DNA from: Edaphochlamys debaryana
Lineage: Eukaryota > Chlorophyta > Chlorophyceae > Chlamydomonadales
Direction: 5' to 3'
NCBI GenBank assembly: GCA_016858145.1
Contig: JAEHOE010000224.1
Coordinates: 1 to 64,000, forward strand
DNA: 64,000 bases
The notes under the pieces are model-generated. The model saw only the letters and a program-made list of their open reading frames with translations, was not told where the DNA came from and did no database searches. Shown here piece by piece: positions 25,701 to 35,881 of this stretch. Every line of letters begins with the position of its first letter. Position 1 is the first letter of the stretch. Position numbers and translations under genes: made by a program.

Positions 25701-26680
25701 GCAATGAGGCAGTGAGACGTTGGGGCGTGGAGGTGCGGTGAGTGGTGGGGATTGGTTGGCCCAGCAGGTCCCGGACGGGAGCCAATACGAACGTTCCCCA
25801 CCGAGCGCCGGCCCTACGTGGCTAGATCCAACCCGTACGGCAGTCCATAGTGCCGTACCTTGTGGCAGATCCGCAGCATCAGCTTCTCCAGGTAGTTGTG
25901 GTACGGGCAGTTGAGGATGGCATCGTCCACGGAGCGCTGGGGGGGCGGGGGATGAGTGCATGGAATGGGAGGGATAAAGGGGATTCGGGATCGTGGGAGG
26001 GATGGGACTTCTACTGAGGACGTATTGGTGAGACGGGGCAATGACGGGGGCCTGCGGACAGGTGGCCCGGTAAGTGGGCTGGTGGGATATGGGTTGGTGG
26101 ATGAACAAGGTGGAATCCCAAGCATGCAGCGCGGCTGTGCCGAGCGTGCTCGCAAGACGAGAATGTTTGACGTCAGGTGTCGCGCTGGGGCTTCTGACAC
26201 AGCACCGCCTGCAGGCGAACACGTCCCGGAGAGACGCAGCAGCGGGTTGCTCGACCAAGGGTTTGCTCGACCGGGGGGATACCGACCGGGGGTCTGCTCG
26301 ACCGGGGGTTGTTCAACCGGGGCGCGACACGACGCGGCTGAGGGTAGGAGACCGTGAACCAGCGTCCGCGCTATCCCTGAAGCAACGCCCTTGTCAAGGC
26401 TGCCGCCATAGGCGCGGTCCGGAACTCCAGACATTACCATGCAGGTGCAGCTCGCCCGCCGAGGTAGGAGCCTGGCGCGCAGACGCCGGGAGAGTGCTCT
26501 GGCCCCAGTCTGATGCACGTCTATGCACCATGTGAGGCCGGCTGAACCCATTCCGCTCACCCACTTGTCGATGTTGAGCGCAACGACGGCAGAACGCAGC
26601 GTCGCAAGCAAATCCTCGGCTACCTGCTTGGCCACCTCGTTGGTCGCGCGCTTACGAGCAGCTTTCTTTGCTTTTGTCAT
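19799..26680 (-). CDS. Orphan 620-residue protein with acidic/coiled-coil centre, 21 exons
   Basis: Exons (minus strand, 5' to 3'): 26561-26680, 25859-25936, 25536-25648, 25106-25234, 24925-24979, 24650-24694, 24285-24434, 23837-23914, 23446-23608, 22955-23175, 22511-22549, 22309-22352, 21932-22031, 21724-21778, 21519-21595, 21344-21409, 21125-21174, 20897-20951, 20559-20642, 20131-20214, 19799-19855. All phases agree over 1863 nt. The N-terminus is basic (MTKAKKAARKRATNEVAKQ). Residues ~180-310 are Glu/Ala-rich and likely coiled coil, residues ~311-384 are a Gln/Pro/Asn/Gly linker, and the last ~235 residues look folded (FTIEELVYRDRHFEACARD; LQLYHKVMLCRLYGSLSRHV). No signal peptide or membrane segment, and I cannot name the family. 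The 22511 exon ends at a GC-AG donor (CAG|GCAAGG). Echoes of exons 3 and 19 lie in flanking introns. Confidence 0.8.
20400..20443 (-). repeat. Intronic echo of exon 20559-20642
   Basis: Read on the minus strand this repeats the last ~36 bases of the neighbouring exon (CAGCTGGTGG...CAGCTGCTG...GTGCAG), with a ~9-base insertion and its own GTGCAG|GTGCGC donor. It could in principle be spliced as an extra phase-0 exon from GTTGGGCAG, but the surrounding exons already join without it. Confidence 0.7.
22074..22213. repeat. Direct repeat inside an intron, two copies
   Basis: 22074-22118 and 22165-22213 share CATACGGGTGTGGTGATG, then ATGGCTTGCT and GACCCACATTGC, with a few substitutions and a 3-base insertion. 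Both lie in the intron between exons 22309-22352 and 21932-22031 of the orphan gene. Confidence 0.85.
22721..22880. repeat. Diverged direct repeat inside an intron, two copies
   Basis: 22721-22778 and 22824-22880 share GGCCGG, CTCGCCGC/ATCGCCGC, CCGGCT and GAGCAGCCCTTCACAC, with many substitutions between. They lie in the intron between exons 22955-23175 and 22511-22549. Confidence 0.7.
25401..25450 (-). repeat. Intronic echo of exon 25536-25648
   Basis: Minus-strand translation gives LLSSLHLLAAGDTAW, against LLSTLELLAAGDTAW at the end of the real exon. The copy has lost the GT donor that follows the exon. Confidence 0.75.
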
Positions 26681-27877
26681 AGTCCTGGTATGCCTCGAGG
26701 CAAACTCTCCGGGAGGTTTCTGCTCAACGCATTGGCGTGTCAGGGCGCATTTGCGCTGAGCAGAAGTATGTGCCGCTGTGATCTAGCTGTATATGTGTGT
26801 GTTATAGCGGCTTGACCAGCGCCGGTGACGGTGCAGCGGATGGGACACGGTTTTGGCGCCAACATCCTCGGCCGCCAACATCCCCGCGGCCACATTAGGC
26901 CACCCCAATCCCACCCCAAACATTCCCGGGGGTTTTCGCCTTCCCCCCATCGCGCGACCCCCTAATCACCGATGCTCCCAGTTCTAGCACCTATTGGTAG
27001 AGCAGGGTCAGGTGTGTGAGCTATGGGCGGTTTGATCGGAGGCCGCACCAGCCAGGGCCGCCAGTATGACGACGTTTGACCGAGGATGTTGCTTTGGCTG
27101 GGGGCCGTCGGTTTGACCCGTTGACCGGGGGCTGGGGGCTCTTCCCTTCTTCCCCACTGTTGGGTAGCACTGCGCTCTGCGACCTTACACACATGCCCAG
27201 ATCACAAGCACGCCGCCCGAGGCTCGGTCACAGCAAGTGGCCCCTGCCCCGCCCTGCGGGGGCCGAGGCCGGGAGGACTCCCCCTGCCCTGCTCGTCACG
27301 CCCGTCTCATGCCCGGCTGCTCCACCTATACGAGGCAGCTTCTTGCCACGATGTTCTCGTCAAGCCCCTGCCCTGCTACGCGCCAAGGGGGCGCACGCCT
27401 CTGTCCGCTCCACCCTCCCCTGACCCATACACACACGTACATGCTACCCAACACACGTACATGCTCCAAAGAAGCTCCAGCTACATACACCTCATCTCCA
27501 CACAGCGCAGCCCACCGTCACGCCGCCGCGCGCACGTTTTAGCACTGCAGCGCTGTACGTACATCCGTACGCCCGGCACACCACGGCCCGGCAACTGTGT
27601 ACTCCGCCACGCCCAGACCAAGACCGCTGCTCAACCAGGCTCGCCGTGCGGCCTACCGCCCCCCATGCCGCCTACCGCACACCCTGCGGATCTTCGTCGC
27701 ATCTACGCGGCTTGCCGCCATGCACGACACCGGCCGCGCCCCACGCGGTCAATGGGCGGACGCGGGCTCACGTCGCACACCGCACCCTGTGCGCCTTGCA
27801 GGGGCGGCTCTTTATCTGGCCTTGATTGGGGGGCTGCCACCCTACGCGTCCTTGCAAGGGGTGTGTGGCATGCCCCC
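26681..27877. other. Intergenic region between orphan gene and clathrin light chain
   Basis: Holds the 5' side of the 620-residue gene and the 3' flank of the clathrin light chain gene (both on minus). No further gene seen. A TTACA string at 27185-27189 could be the clathrin light chain poly(A) signal. Confidence 0.5.
27185..27189 (-). terminator. Possible TGTAA poly(A) signal of clathrin light chain gene
   Basis: TGTAA on the minus strand, about 690 bases past the stop at 27878. The distance would make a long 3' UTR, which is not unusual in these algae, but a 5-base match is weak evidence alone. Confidence 0.35.
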
Positions 27878-30800
27878 CTAGGCGGCCTTGCTGGGGGTGT
27901 TCTTGACGGTAATGAGGAGCGCCTTGTAGCGGGACACATCCTGGGGGGTGGGTGGGTAGGGGAGGGTTTAGGAAGGCAGGAGGGGGGGGGTGATTTTCGG
28001 AGCATTGGAGAGCAAGGGGAGGGCAGGTGGTGTGGACAGGCGGGAGTGGGCTCCACCAGCCCAGCCTTGCCGCCATCCCGCCGCCCCCAAGCGGCCTTGC
28101 CCCTCTAGCTTTCCCAACCACCACCCCCCCGACTGCTGCCCCAACGCTACATCCACCACCGCCTCAAGTGGCGGCCACGTGGCGGGAACGACCCCCCCAG
28201 CCCCCAACGGTTCCCCCACCTTTTGGTGCGGCGAGCTGAAGTTGACCAGGGCGTTGACCTTCTCCCAGGGCGTGCCGCTGGCGGGCACCTCCACGGCCTT
28301 CTGGTGCGCCTCGGACTTGCGGTTGTTGGACTTGCGCTGGGAGAGCGTGGTGGCGCGGACCTGGGGGGGGCGGAGAAGGAAAGGGGGGGTGACGAGGGTG
28401 TTTGAAGCTGAGCGCGGGGGAGGTAGGAGGAGGGAGAGCGTGGTGGCGCGGACCTGGGGGCAGCGGGGTGGGAAGGAAGGGGGGGAAGGGCGTTGCGGGT
28501 GAGCTTCGGACCATTGGAGAGTAAAGACGATGGTGGTCATTGAGGGAGTGCACGGTGGCACGAGCCTGGGGCGGTGGGGTGAGGTGGGTTTTGCGTGCTT
28601 GGGTGGGCGAGTTGGGCACCGAGCGGGCTAGGGTAGGGCACCGGACGGCAACGTGCATCAAGGGGCGAGGGGGGCAAGGCAGCCCCCTCGTCGAACTTGG
28701 CCAGCTGCAGGGCCGCAGATCCCCACGCGCTTCAAAACACATACGTGTCATTCCCGAACCCCCCGCCGTCCCCCCCACCCACCTCGTAGAACTTGGCCAG
28801 GTGGCGGGCGGCGGTCTCCCGCAGGCGCTCCTTGAGGGCGGCCTCCTCGGTGTCCTTCTTCTTGAGCTGTGGAGGGGGCGGGTGGGGGTGGGGAGGGGAT
28901 CGAGAGAGAGCGGGGGTGGAGAGGGGGTGGAGAAACATGGGGGGGGGGGGGAAAGAAGGGCTTGCAAAAGCGGGGTGGGTCGGGGCGGAGAGGACTTTAT
29001 TCTTGGCCAATAGGGGGGGTAGTGAGAGGTGGTGAGAGGGCAGGAAGGGCTGGGGGCCCTCCTCGGTGTCCTGCTTCTTCAACTGGGGGGGGGGGGATGG
29101 GAGGGGGCAGGGTGCGTTGGGAGCGGGGCTTGGAAAGGGGGGCGGACGGGGATGGGAAGGGGCAGGGCGGGGGGCAGCCGGAGGGCGGTGTGTCCTCCTT
29201 CCTCAGCTGGAACGACGAGACGGGGGTGGGGCGGGGGCTGGGTGGGGATGGGAGGGGGTTAGGCGGTAGGGGCTGTCGTGGCAAGGAGTACGCAGCCGCA
29301 GATTCTCCCAGGGGGGTGAATGGAGAGCGGGGTGATGAGGGGCTTAACACGGGGTCAAGGAGTGGTGGCCCTTGCCCTTGCCCCTGTACCTTGCCGTCTT
29401 GCTCCCGATCCTGCCGCCCTGGGACCCCTTCACCGTGTTTCCAACGCGTATCGGCCCCATCCCTTCTAGTATGCTCTCAACAGTCGCCCGATTGGGTTGC
29501 CGCCTGAGGAGCCTTCCCCGGCCCCTTCCCCGCCCCCTGCCCACCTGCTCCGCCATCTACAGCCCGGGCACGCCTTCCCGCTTCCCCCACGCGTGTTATT
29601 TTCTCTGGCCCAGATCCTTCCCCTGACACTCTCCCCCTTGTCGATCGGTCTATGGGCGGTGTGGTTTCGTACGACTCCCGTCCGCCCCTCCCACCCCCCC
29701 CCCGCCCAACCGCTCGGCGTTCTGCAGCCTCGCCACCCATGTACGGGCACCTAACACGAAAGCAAGGCCCCTACGACGTCCCGAACGTCACGACAACGGC
29801 CCCACCTTCCCGCCCCCGGCCACCCCAAACCCCCCAGGATTCCAGTACTCATCGCTTATCCATTCGTAGGCGTGCCTTGGTACGACTCCCCTCCCCTGCC
29901 CGAGCCCCTGCCCCTATCATGGACTCTGTGGCGGTATGTACCTTATCCGGCAATCTCAGAAACAACTAGACGCTCTCCCGCTCAGCTTCAAACACCCCCT
30001 GCCGGCCCCCCCTGCCCACCTGCTCCGAGTTCTGCTTGCGCCAGTCCACGCGGGGGTCAACCTCCTCGGGCTGCGGGGGGATTGGAGATGGAAGGCGATC
30101 GTCAGGGACGACGCCAGAGTAGGGACGACGAGATCAAACAGGAGGACGAGATCAACTGCGCTGCACTTGGGTGGCACTCGGGTAGCGACACGGCGGCAAA
30201 GGGGGTCGACCTTCTGGCCCAGCCTGCCCCGGACGAAGCATCGAAGCCCAGCCCAAAATTTAACATCCATGGCCCCCAAACTGCCGCCTCGCGGCCGAGA
30301 CCACCAGGCTCCCATGCCAAGGGCCCGCCTATCCGCCGCACAGGGCTGGCACACACAGACACGCTCCTCTCTATGGCGCCTACTCCTTCCGGCTTACATA
30401 AGCCCCTACCACAGGCGCTCGGGGACCGCGGCGGGAGGCCACACTGAGGGCGGCGGCGCGGCCGCGGGCCCGCTAGCCCCGCTAGCTCACCCCGCCAGCA
30501 GCGGCAGGGGGCGGCAAATACACACGCTCCTGTATGTCAGGAGCATGGCGCCTCACTACTTCGGGGTCTCGCCGGGCTTTCTGCTTGCTTACAGTCTCCT
30601 CGCTGCCAAACACACGCTCCCGCTCACCGGGGGCGGCGCCGGGGCCGAGGGCGTGTGCGTGTAGGCCTGGAAGAAGGCGTCCTCGTCGTCACCGCCCAGC
30701 GTCACGGGGGGCACGGCGGCGGCGGGGTCGGCCTCCTGGGGGGGGAGGCAAGAGGAGAGAGGGTGGGTGGGAAACGAGGCCCAGGGGCGGGGTGCGTGCG

Positions 30801-31733
30801 TCCCACGGCCAGCAGCGACCGCCTGGCGGTGCCCCGGCCCTGCCCTGCGCTAGGGGGTTCCGCGTTGCCGTACTTCCTGCTCTCCCAGATCTGGATCTGG
30901 ATCCGGCCGACGCCCACATGGCACCCGAATGGCGCTCTTGCGTGGCCGCCCAGGCCCCTGAACCGTGAGCGCTCGCATGGATTCTCTGGATCTGGATCCC
31001 GACTCTGCACGAGCACCTCCCTCCCCACTCCTGATGCCACTCACCACGGCCTCGATCACCACCTCCTCCGTGCCGCCGACCGCAGAGTCGAACTCCGCAG
31101 CCACGGCGGCAGCGGTCGCGGGCGCTCCCCCCGCGGAGCCGGAGAAGAAGTCGTCCAGGGGCGCAGCGGCCGCGGGGGGGGCACCGCCGTTCTCGGCGCC
31201 GCCCGCAGAGGTGGCCGAGGGGACGGTGACGAAGTCCGAGAACCCACCGTCAGCAGCGGGAGCCTGCACGATGGGGAGAGGAAGGCGCCATTCAAAGGAG
31301 GCGGGTTGAGTTCGTGTGCACGCGGGGTGCATGTCAGCCCGAGTAGTGGACAGCTGGGGCCTGGCCCCTCTGGAAGTGGGGGAAGGGCTGCAAACAGTGC
31401 TCGGGTGTGGATTGACCGTTGTGTGCGGATGCACCCAAACCGACTTAGGACCAGCTGGGCACAGGAGTCCAGGTGGACAGTGAAAGGGGATGGGGAAGGT
31501 GTCCCCGCGTGTGGGACATGCCCTCCGAGCGGGTAGCCGAGCGGTCAGGGCCACCAGCACCAGGCCTGCCGTCATCTTTCCCGCAGGCTCCTCTAGAATC
31601 GGCTGACGCTCAGGCCCTGTGCCAGCTCGAGTCTGGTCTCAATCGCGAGGCTGGATGCAACGGGGCGCGAAGCGACGCGACCGCTCCCAGCGTCAGCGCT
31701 ATCAGGCATTGCGCCTACCTCGCCGAACTCCAT
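27878..31733 (-). CDS. CLC: Clathrin light chain
   Basis: Exons: 31719-31733, 31045-31263, 30628-30735, 30020-30070, 28783-28866, 28220-28360, 27878-27940. All phases agree, 681 nt, 226 residues. Clathrin light chains bind the heavy-chain hub and regulate coat assembly on vesicles. Features of the family: acidic, Gly/Ala/Pro-rich N-terminal half (DDFFSGSAGG, LGGDDEDAFFQAY), then a charged helix starting DPRVDWRKQNSEQLKKKDTE and running to LAKFYE. The C-terminal end carries TPWEKVNALVNFS and the terminal DVSRYKALLITVKNTP, matching the plant-type C-terminus. The frame is open upstream of the chosen ATG (reading ELVEEPFE before it), so the true start may lie further 5'. Introns hold extra copies of exon edges (28432-28570, 29057-29210, near 29538). 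A 308-bp gap separates it from a divergent gene. Confidence 0.87.
28432..28570 (-). repeat. Two echoes of the 3' splice site and start of exon 28220-28360
   Basis: 28432-28460 repeats the acceptor plus the first ~20 exon bases almost exactly (translation VRATTLS). 28543-28570 is a more diverged second copy (ARATVHS). Both keep a C-rich tract and AG in front. Confidence 0.85.
29057..29210 (-). repeat. Two echoes of the 3' splice site and start of exon 28783-28866
   Basis: 29057-29088 translates as LKKQDTEE and 29189-29210 as LRKEDT, against LKKKDTEEAALKE in the real exon. Each still follows a C-rich tract or AG. Neither runs on into a usable exon. Confidence 0.85.
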
Positions 31734-32041
31734 CTCGAACGGCTCCTCGACTAACTCTCCCGGGTAGGTGTGTGGATCACTAGCGTCTTGTGGGTCTCGC
31801 GTGTTGGCGTATCGAGGGCAGTGGGGCTACACGGGGCTAGTGTGCTAATCAGCGATGTGTTCACAAGCAGCTCGCACCGGCTCCCCGCGAACTGCTCTAC
31901 GGCATCATCCCACGCGTGCAGTTGGCTGGGCTGCAGGAAGACCGCCCGTTGCTATACGTGTCCCAACAGCTAGGTGCTTCACAAAGGGGAGGCTCTGGTC
32001 GCACGCGGGGCCTCCCACACGATAAACCCCAGTCAACGAGG
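31734..32041. promoter_or_regulatory. Shared divergent promoter region
   Basis: Only 308 bp separate the clathrin light chain start (minus) from the ATG at 32042 (plus), so 5' UTRs and promoters of both must lie here. No TATA box is evident. Confidence 0.5.
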
Positions 32042-34559
32042 ATGGATGCCGTCTTGCTGCCCCCGCACGGGGCCTCGGCGGAGCGCCGCGCACAGGCGCT
32101 GGAGCAAAAGGTGCTGGAGCTGCAAGGCGAGGTGCGTGCGGGAATTGCAGCTGCCGTCGCTCTCCCCCGAGGCCACGGCCTCCCCCCCAGCGCCGGGGCC
32201 TCCAGAGTCAATGCCCCGCGCCGTCCCCCGCAGGTCAACTCGCTCCAATCCAAGTTGGGTGACCTCCACGGCACCGACCTCATGAGCCTCAGGTGCGTCC
32301 CCGCTCCTCTCAGGGGTAGACTCTGCCCCAAAACTCTTCCCTGCGTGCCCTCTCCCGCTGGCCTCCGCGGCCTGACCTGCACCCCCGGAACCTGCCACCT
32401 GCGGCTCGCGGCCCGGCTCCGCTGTCCCCGCACACTACAGCACCAGCCGCTGTCTACGTCATCTGTGCCCTGCCCTTCCTTCCTCGCCACCCTGGCCCCT
32501 ATACAGCCCTGCCTGCCCGCGGCTATGCTGCGGGGCTGCGGGCCCAACCCTACCCGCTTTTCAGCCCCTAGTCTTCTGCCCCGGTGGCCTCCTCTACCCT
32601 GACCCCCGGCCCCCTGACCCCCGGCGCCCTTCACCCCCTGACCCCCTGGCCCCTTGACCCCGGCCCTCCGCCCCCAGGCGCGCCTACAAGAGCCTGGCTC
32701 AGCACGTGCAGGCGCTGGACGTGGAGACGCGGGTGAGGGGCCCACGCCTCGAGTTGGGTTCAGGGAACCTAGGAACGAGGAACCAGGGAGGGCTAGAGAG
32801 TGGAGACGCGGGTGAGGGGCGAGGAACGAGGGAGTGATGGTTAGCGCCGGGCAGTGACGGGGCCGGGCCAGCACCTTGGTTTGGGTTAGCCAGGCAGCTA
32901 GTCAGGTTCCAAGGCCTTGAATGCATTGAACTTGGTCGACCGGCGCGGACACGAGGGTGGGGGAAAGAGGAGGACAATTCAGCGGAGGTCGCTTGGTTGT
33001 GAGGAACCCGGTAGCTGGGGTTGGATCCTGTGCGCGGGATCCAACCGCCGTGCCCCAGGGTTTGAGCGGTGATGGGGGGGCGGGTTGGGGTGAGGGGCGT
33101 GGGAATTGATGGACGGGGACCCGCCAGGTGCGGGTCCTGGGTGTGGAGGCGCTCCGCTTCCCGCCCGCTCCCCCTCCACGCTCCACCTTTCCCCCTCCCC
33201 CTGTACCTGTCCTCCATCAACCTGCCGCCCTTATCCCGCTCCCCCTCCCACCCCCATCGCCCCTCCGCCCCCCCCTCCCGCTCAGCACCTCCCCACCGTG
33301 CTCGAGCGCACGGAGGAGGCGGGCGTTACACCCGAGTTCGTTGCGGAGCAGACCCGTACGGCAGCGGTTGTGGCGGCGGCGGTGTACGGCACCAACCGCC
33401 TGCTGCGGGCGGCGCGGGTGCAGGTGGGGGGGCCGGCGCGGGGTAGGGGGGCGGGGGGGGGGGGTGTTAGGAAGGGCATGGGGCAATGAGGACACTGGTA
33501 AGAGAGGGAGATAAGGGCCAAGGAGGGCGGGGGCGGCCAGCCCCACGGCCACCTCCCCCCCTTCCCTCCCCTTGCCCCTGCCCCTCCTCGTAGCACCGGT
33601 ACTTCCGCTGACTGCCTCCTGCCCATTCCCTCCACCTTTCCCGCCGCCCCTCCCCCCCAGGACGCGGGTCCACTTACGGCCCTGCTGGCCCTCCTGGGCG
33701 CTGGCTTCGTGGGACTGCGGGCGGTGTTCGGGGCCCTGGGGCGGCTGGGGGCGGTGGCGGGGCGGCGGCGGAGGGCGCAGGAGGAGCTGCGGGCGGACCT
33801 GCGGGCGGTCATGGAGCGGGTGCAGGTGGGGGGGAGGAGAGGGGGGGGGGAGGGGGCGGGAGGGGCTGCGGGCGGACCTTGGGGCGGTCATGGAGCGGGT
33901 GCAGGGGAGGAGAGGGTCGCAGGTGGAGGGGGGTGCATTCGCTGGGTTACAGGCCCGCATGTCCTCTCCTTCCACCCTGCGTTCCTCCCACCAACCACCC
34001 CGTCCTCACCTTCAGCCTCACCTTCACCCTCATTTCCACCTCCCCGCCTCCACAGATCATGCTGGGACTGGCGGAGTCGGGTCTGCGCCTCCACCGCCTC
34101 CACGCCACACAGCTCTCCATGGCGCCACAGCAGCCCTTCCCACAGCCCCTCTCGGCGGGGCCCGGGCCACTGCCGGCGCCGCCCTCGTCCGCCGGCCCCG
34201 GCCCCGGGTCCTACGCGCAGCCGCCCTTCCCGCAGCGAGCACCCTACCCAGCCGGCCCGCCCCGAGAGCCCCAGAACGCTGGGCCAGGTCCAGGGTCAGG
34301 GTACATGGCGGTGTTCCCACCGCCGCCGCCGCCTGCGTTGGCAGAGCGCCGGGCGTCGGATGAGGGCTGGGGGCCGGCGGGTGGCAAGGGCGAGGCGGAG
34401 GGCTGGGCGCCGCAGCCGCAGGCCGAGGCGGATGACGAGTGGGGCCCTGCCGCCCCGACGCTACCGGTGCAGAGGGGCCCACCAAAGGCGGCGCCGGCGC
34501 AGCAGCAGCAGCAGGGCGGGCGGCGGTACCCGGCCGTGCCTGCAGGCGCGGCGGTTTGA
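32042..34559 (+). CDS. Coiled-coil protein with one membrane segment, unknown function
   Basis: Exons: 32042-32131, 32234-32292, 32678-32732, 33286-33423, 33661-33825, 34056-34559. Phases agree over 1011 nt, 336 residues. Residues ~14-50 form a heptad-like coiled coil (ALEQKVLELQGEVNSLQSKL). Residues ~115-140 are hydrophobic (PLTALLALLGAGFVGLRAVF) and flanked by an Arg run, so a single membrane span is likely. After a second short helix the last ~150 residues are Pro/Gly/Gln-rich and disordered. No signal peptide is clear; the span could be in an organelle or inner membrane. I do not recognise the family. Introns after exons 3 and 5 carry echoes of the preceding exon end. Confidence 0.72.
32800..32820 (+). 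repeat. Echo of exon end and donor of 32678-32732
   Basis: GTGGAGACGCGGGTGAGGGG plus C repeats exactly the last 11 exon bases and the donor at 32722-32742, 78 bases downstream. Confidence 0.85.
33856..33903 (+). repeat. Echo of the end of exon 33661-33825
   Basis: About 49 bases repeat the last part of the exon (translation ...LRAD...AVMERVQ) with a handful of changes. The copy lacks the GT donor: GTGCAG is followed by GGGAGG. Confidence 0.88.
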
Positions 34560-35881
34560 GGTGCAGAAAGGCAGGCCATTATCCAACAGCTCAAGGCGTC
34601 GTGTTGTCTACGCCGTGACTACTGTTGAGGAGTGTGCGGGCCTACCTCGACCGGACGGTGGTTCCGATACACGCGGCGTCGTAACGAGGGTAGAGGGGAC
34701 ACGAGCGAGAGAGGAGTACATAGCAGTGCCCAAACGTGCCTCGGCGCCGCCCACCGCGATAATGTGAGGCTGGAGGCCGGGTTCTCTACAATGACGGACG
34801 GCAGTCTGGACGAGAGTACGGAAGTACCGCGGGGCAAGGGGAAGGCCCGGCGTTGAGTGGCTGCAGGAGGCTAGCCGATGCCATGGGAAGGCTCGGGGTT
34901 ACCGCAATGTGCAGCTATCAGGGTCTGGCCCCCCGGCCGGTATTGCGACGATGCAGGCTGGGGGTGGGCGGTGGGGCAGGTGCTGAAGAGGGGCAGGGGG
35001 CGCAGCACACTGGGAAAAGGGCAGCTGATGAGCAGGGGGGCTGCAATCCTGGTGTGGGCTGGTTGTAGGAGGGGCTGTTGCAGTGAAGGCGCTGTGAGTG
35101 CGCTGGTTGGATGGTGCTTCCCGGGAAGGATGTTCCCAGGTTTGACATGTTGCACAGGAGGTGCAGGCGCCTGCAAAGCCAGACTGCACGTGTCTGCGCT
35201 GCAATGCGGGGGAACGCTGGAAGGGTGATGCAGGGGTAGATCTCTGTAGAGCATTTTGCATGCATGTGCGTGCGTACACCTCCGGGCAGCCTCAGTGCCA
35301 AGCAAGTAGAGCCACGAGTTGGGGTATTGGAGATGCCCCCGACTTGCAACATGCTCTGCCGCAGCGACATGCTTGCTTGGCATGGGGACGCTTGTGACAC
35401 GCACGGTGCGCGGACCACCGCCCATGGAACGACCCATACATCCTCTCCATTACATAAGCCACCTCGGCAGCCACTCGACGCCAACACTTCCGTTCCCTTC
35501 AAGTTCGACTGGGCCCAGCGCTTGGACCCTGCCGCATGCAATGCGCCACCAGCACACACTCAAGCACGCCCTGTCCATCAGGGCCACTCCGCACCCGCGC
35601 ACCATGCCTAAATAGCCTAGCCTCGCTTGGCTGTCGCTTTTGAGCTGTCTCCGCCTGTCTCTCTCCAAGGCTCCTAGGTCCGTCACCTGCATGCCAACCC
35701 GCCCCCAGCCTCCCTCATCACTGCGCCTCCAGCCCCCCCTTGCGCCCCGACCACCACCGCCTGCTGACGCGGCCGCGCTCCGCCCCTGCCTGGGCAGCAG
35801 GGGCTGCTGGGGCCCGCCCCTCCTCCTTCCGCTCTTGCGCGCAGCAGCCCCTCTCCTCCTCCGCTACCGCTGCCTCCTCCC
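34560..35881. other. Intergenic region between convergent genes
   Basis: Convergent 3' ends of the 32.0-34.6 kb and 35.9-37.5 kb genes. No gene seen. A TTACA string at 35450-35454 may be a poly(A) signal for the minus-strand gene. Confidence 0.5.
35450..35454 (-). terminator. Possible TGTAA poly(A) signal
   Basis: TGTAA on the minus strand, about 430 bases past the stop at 35882. Weak on its own. Confidence 0.35.

Noticed and set aside
31526..31640. tRNA-like start (GGTAGCCGAGCGGTCAGGG)
   Set aside because: Resembles a D-arm only; no anticodon stem, no GGTTCGA-type T arm and no matching acceptor stem.
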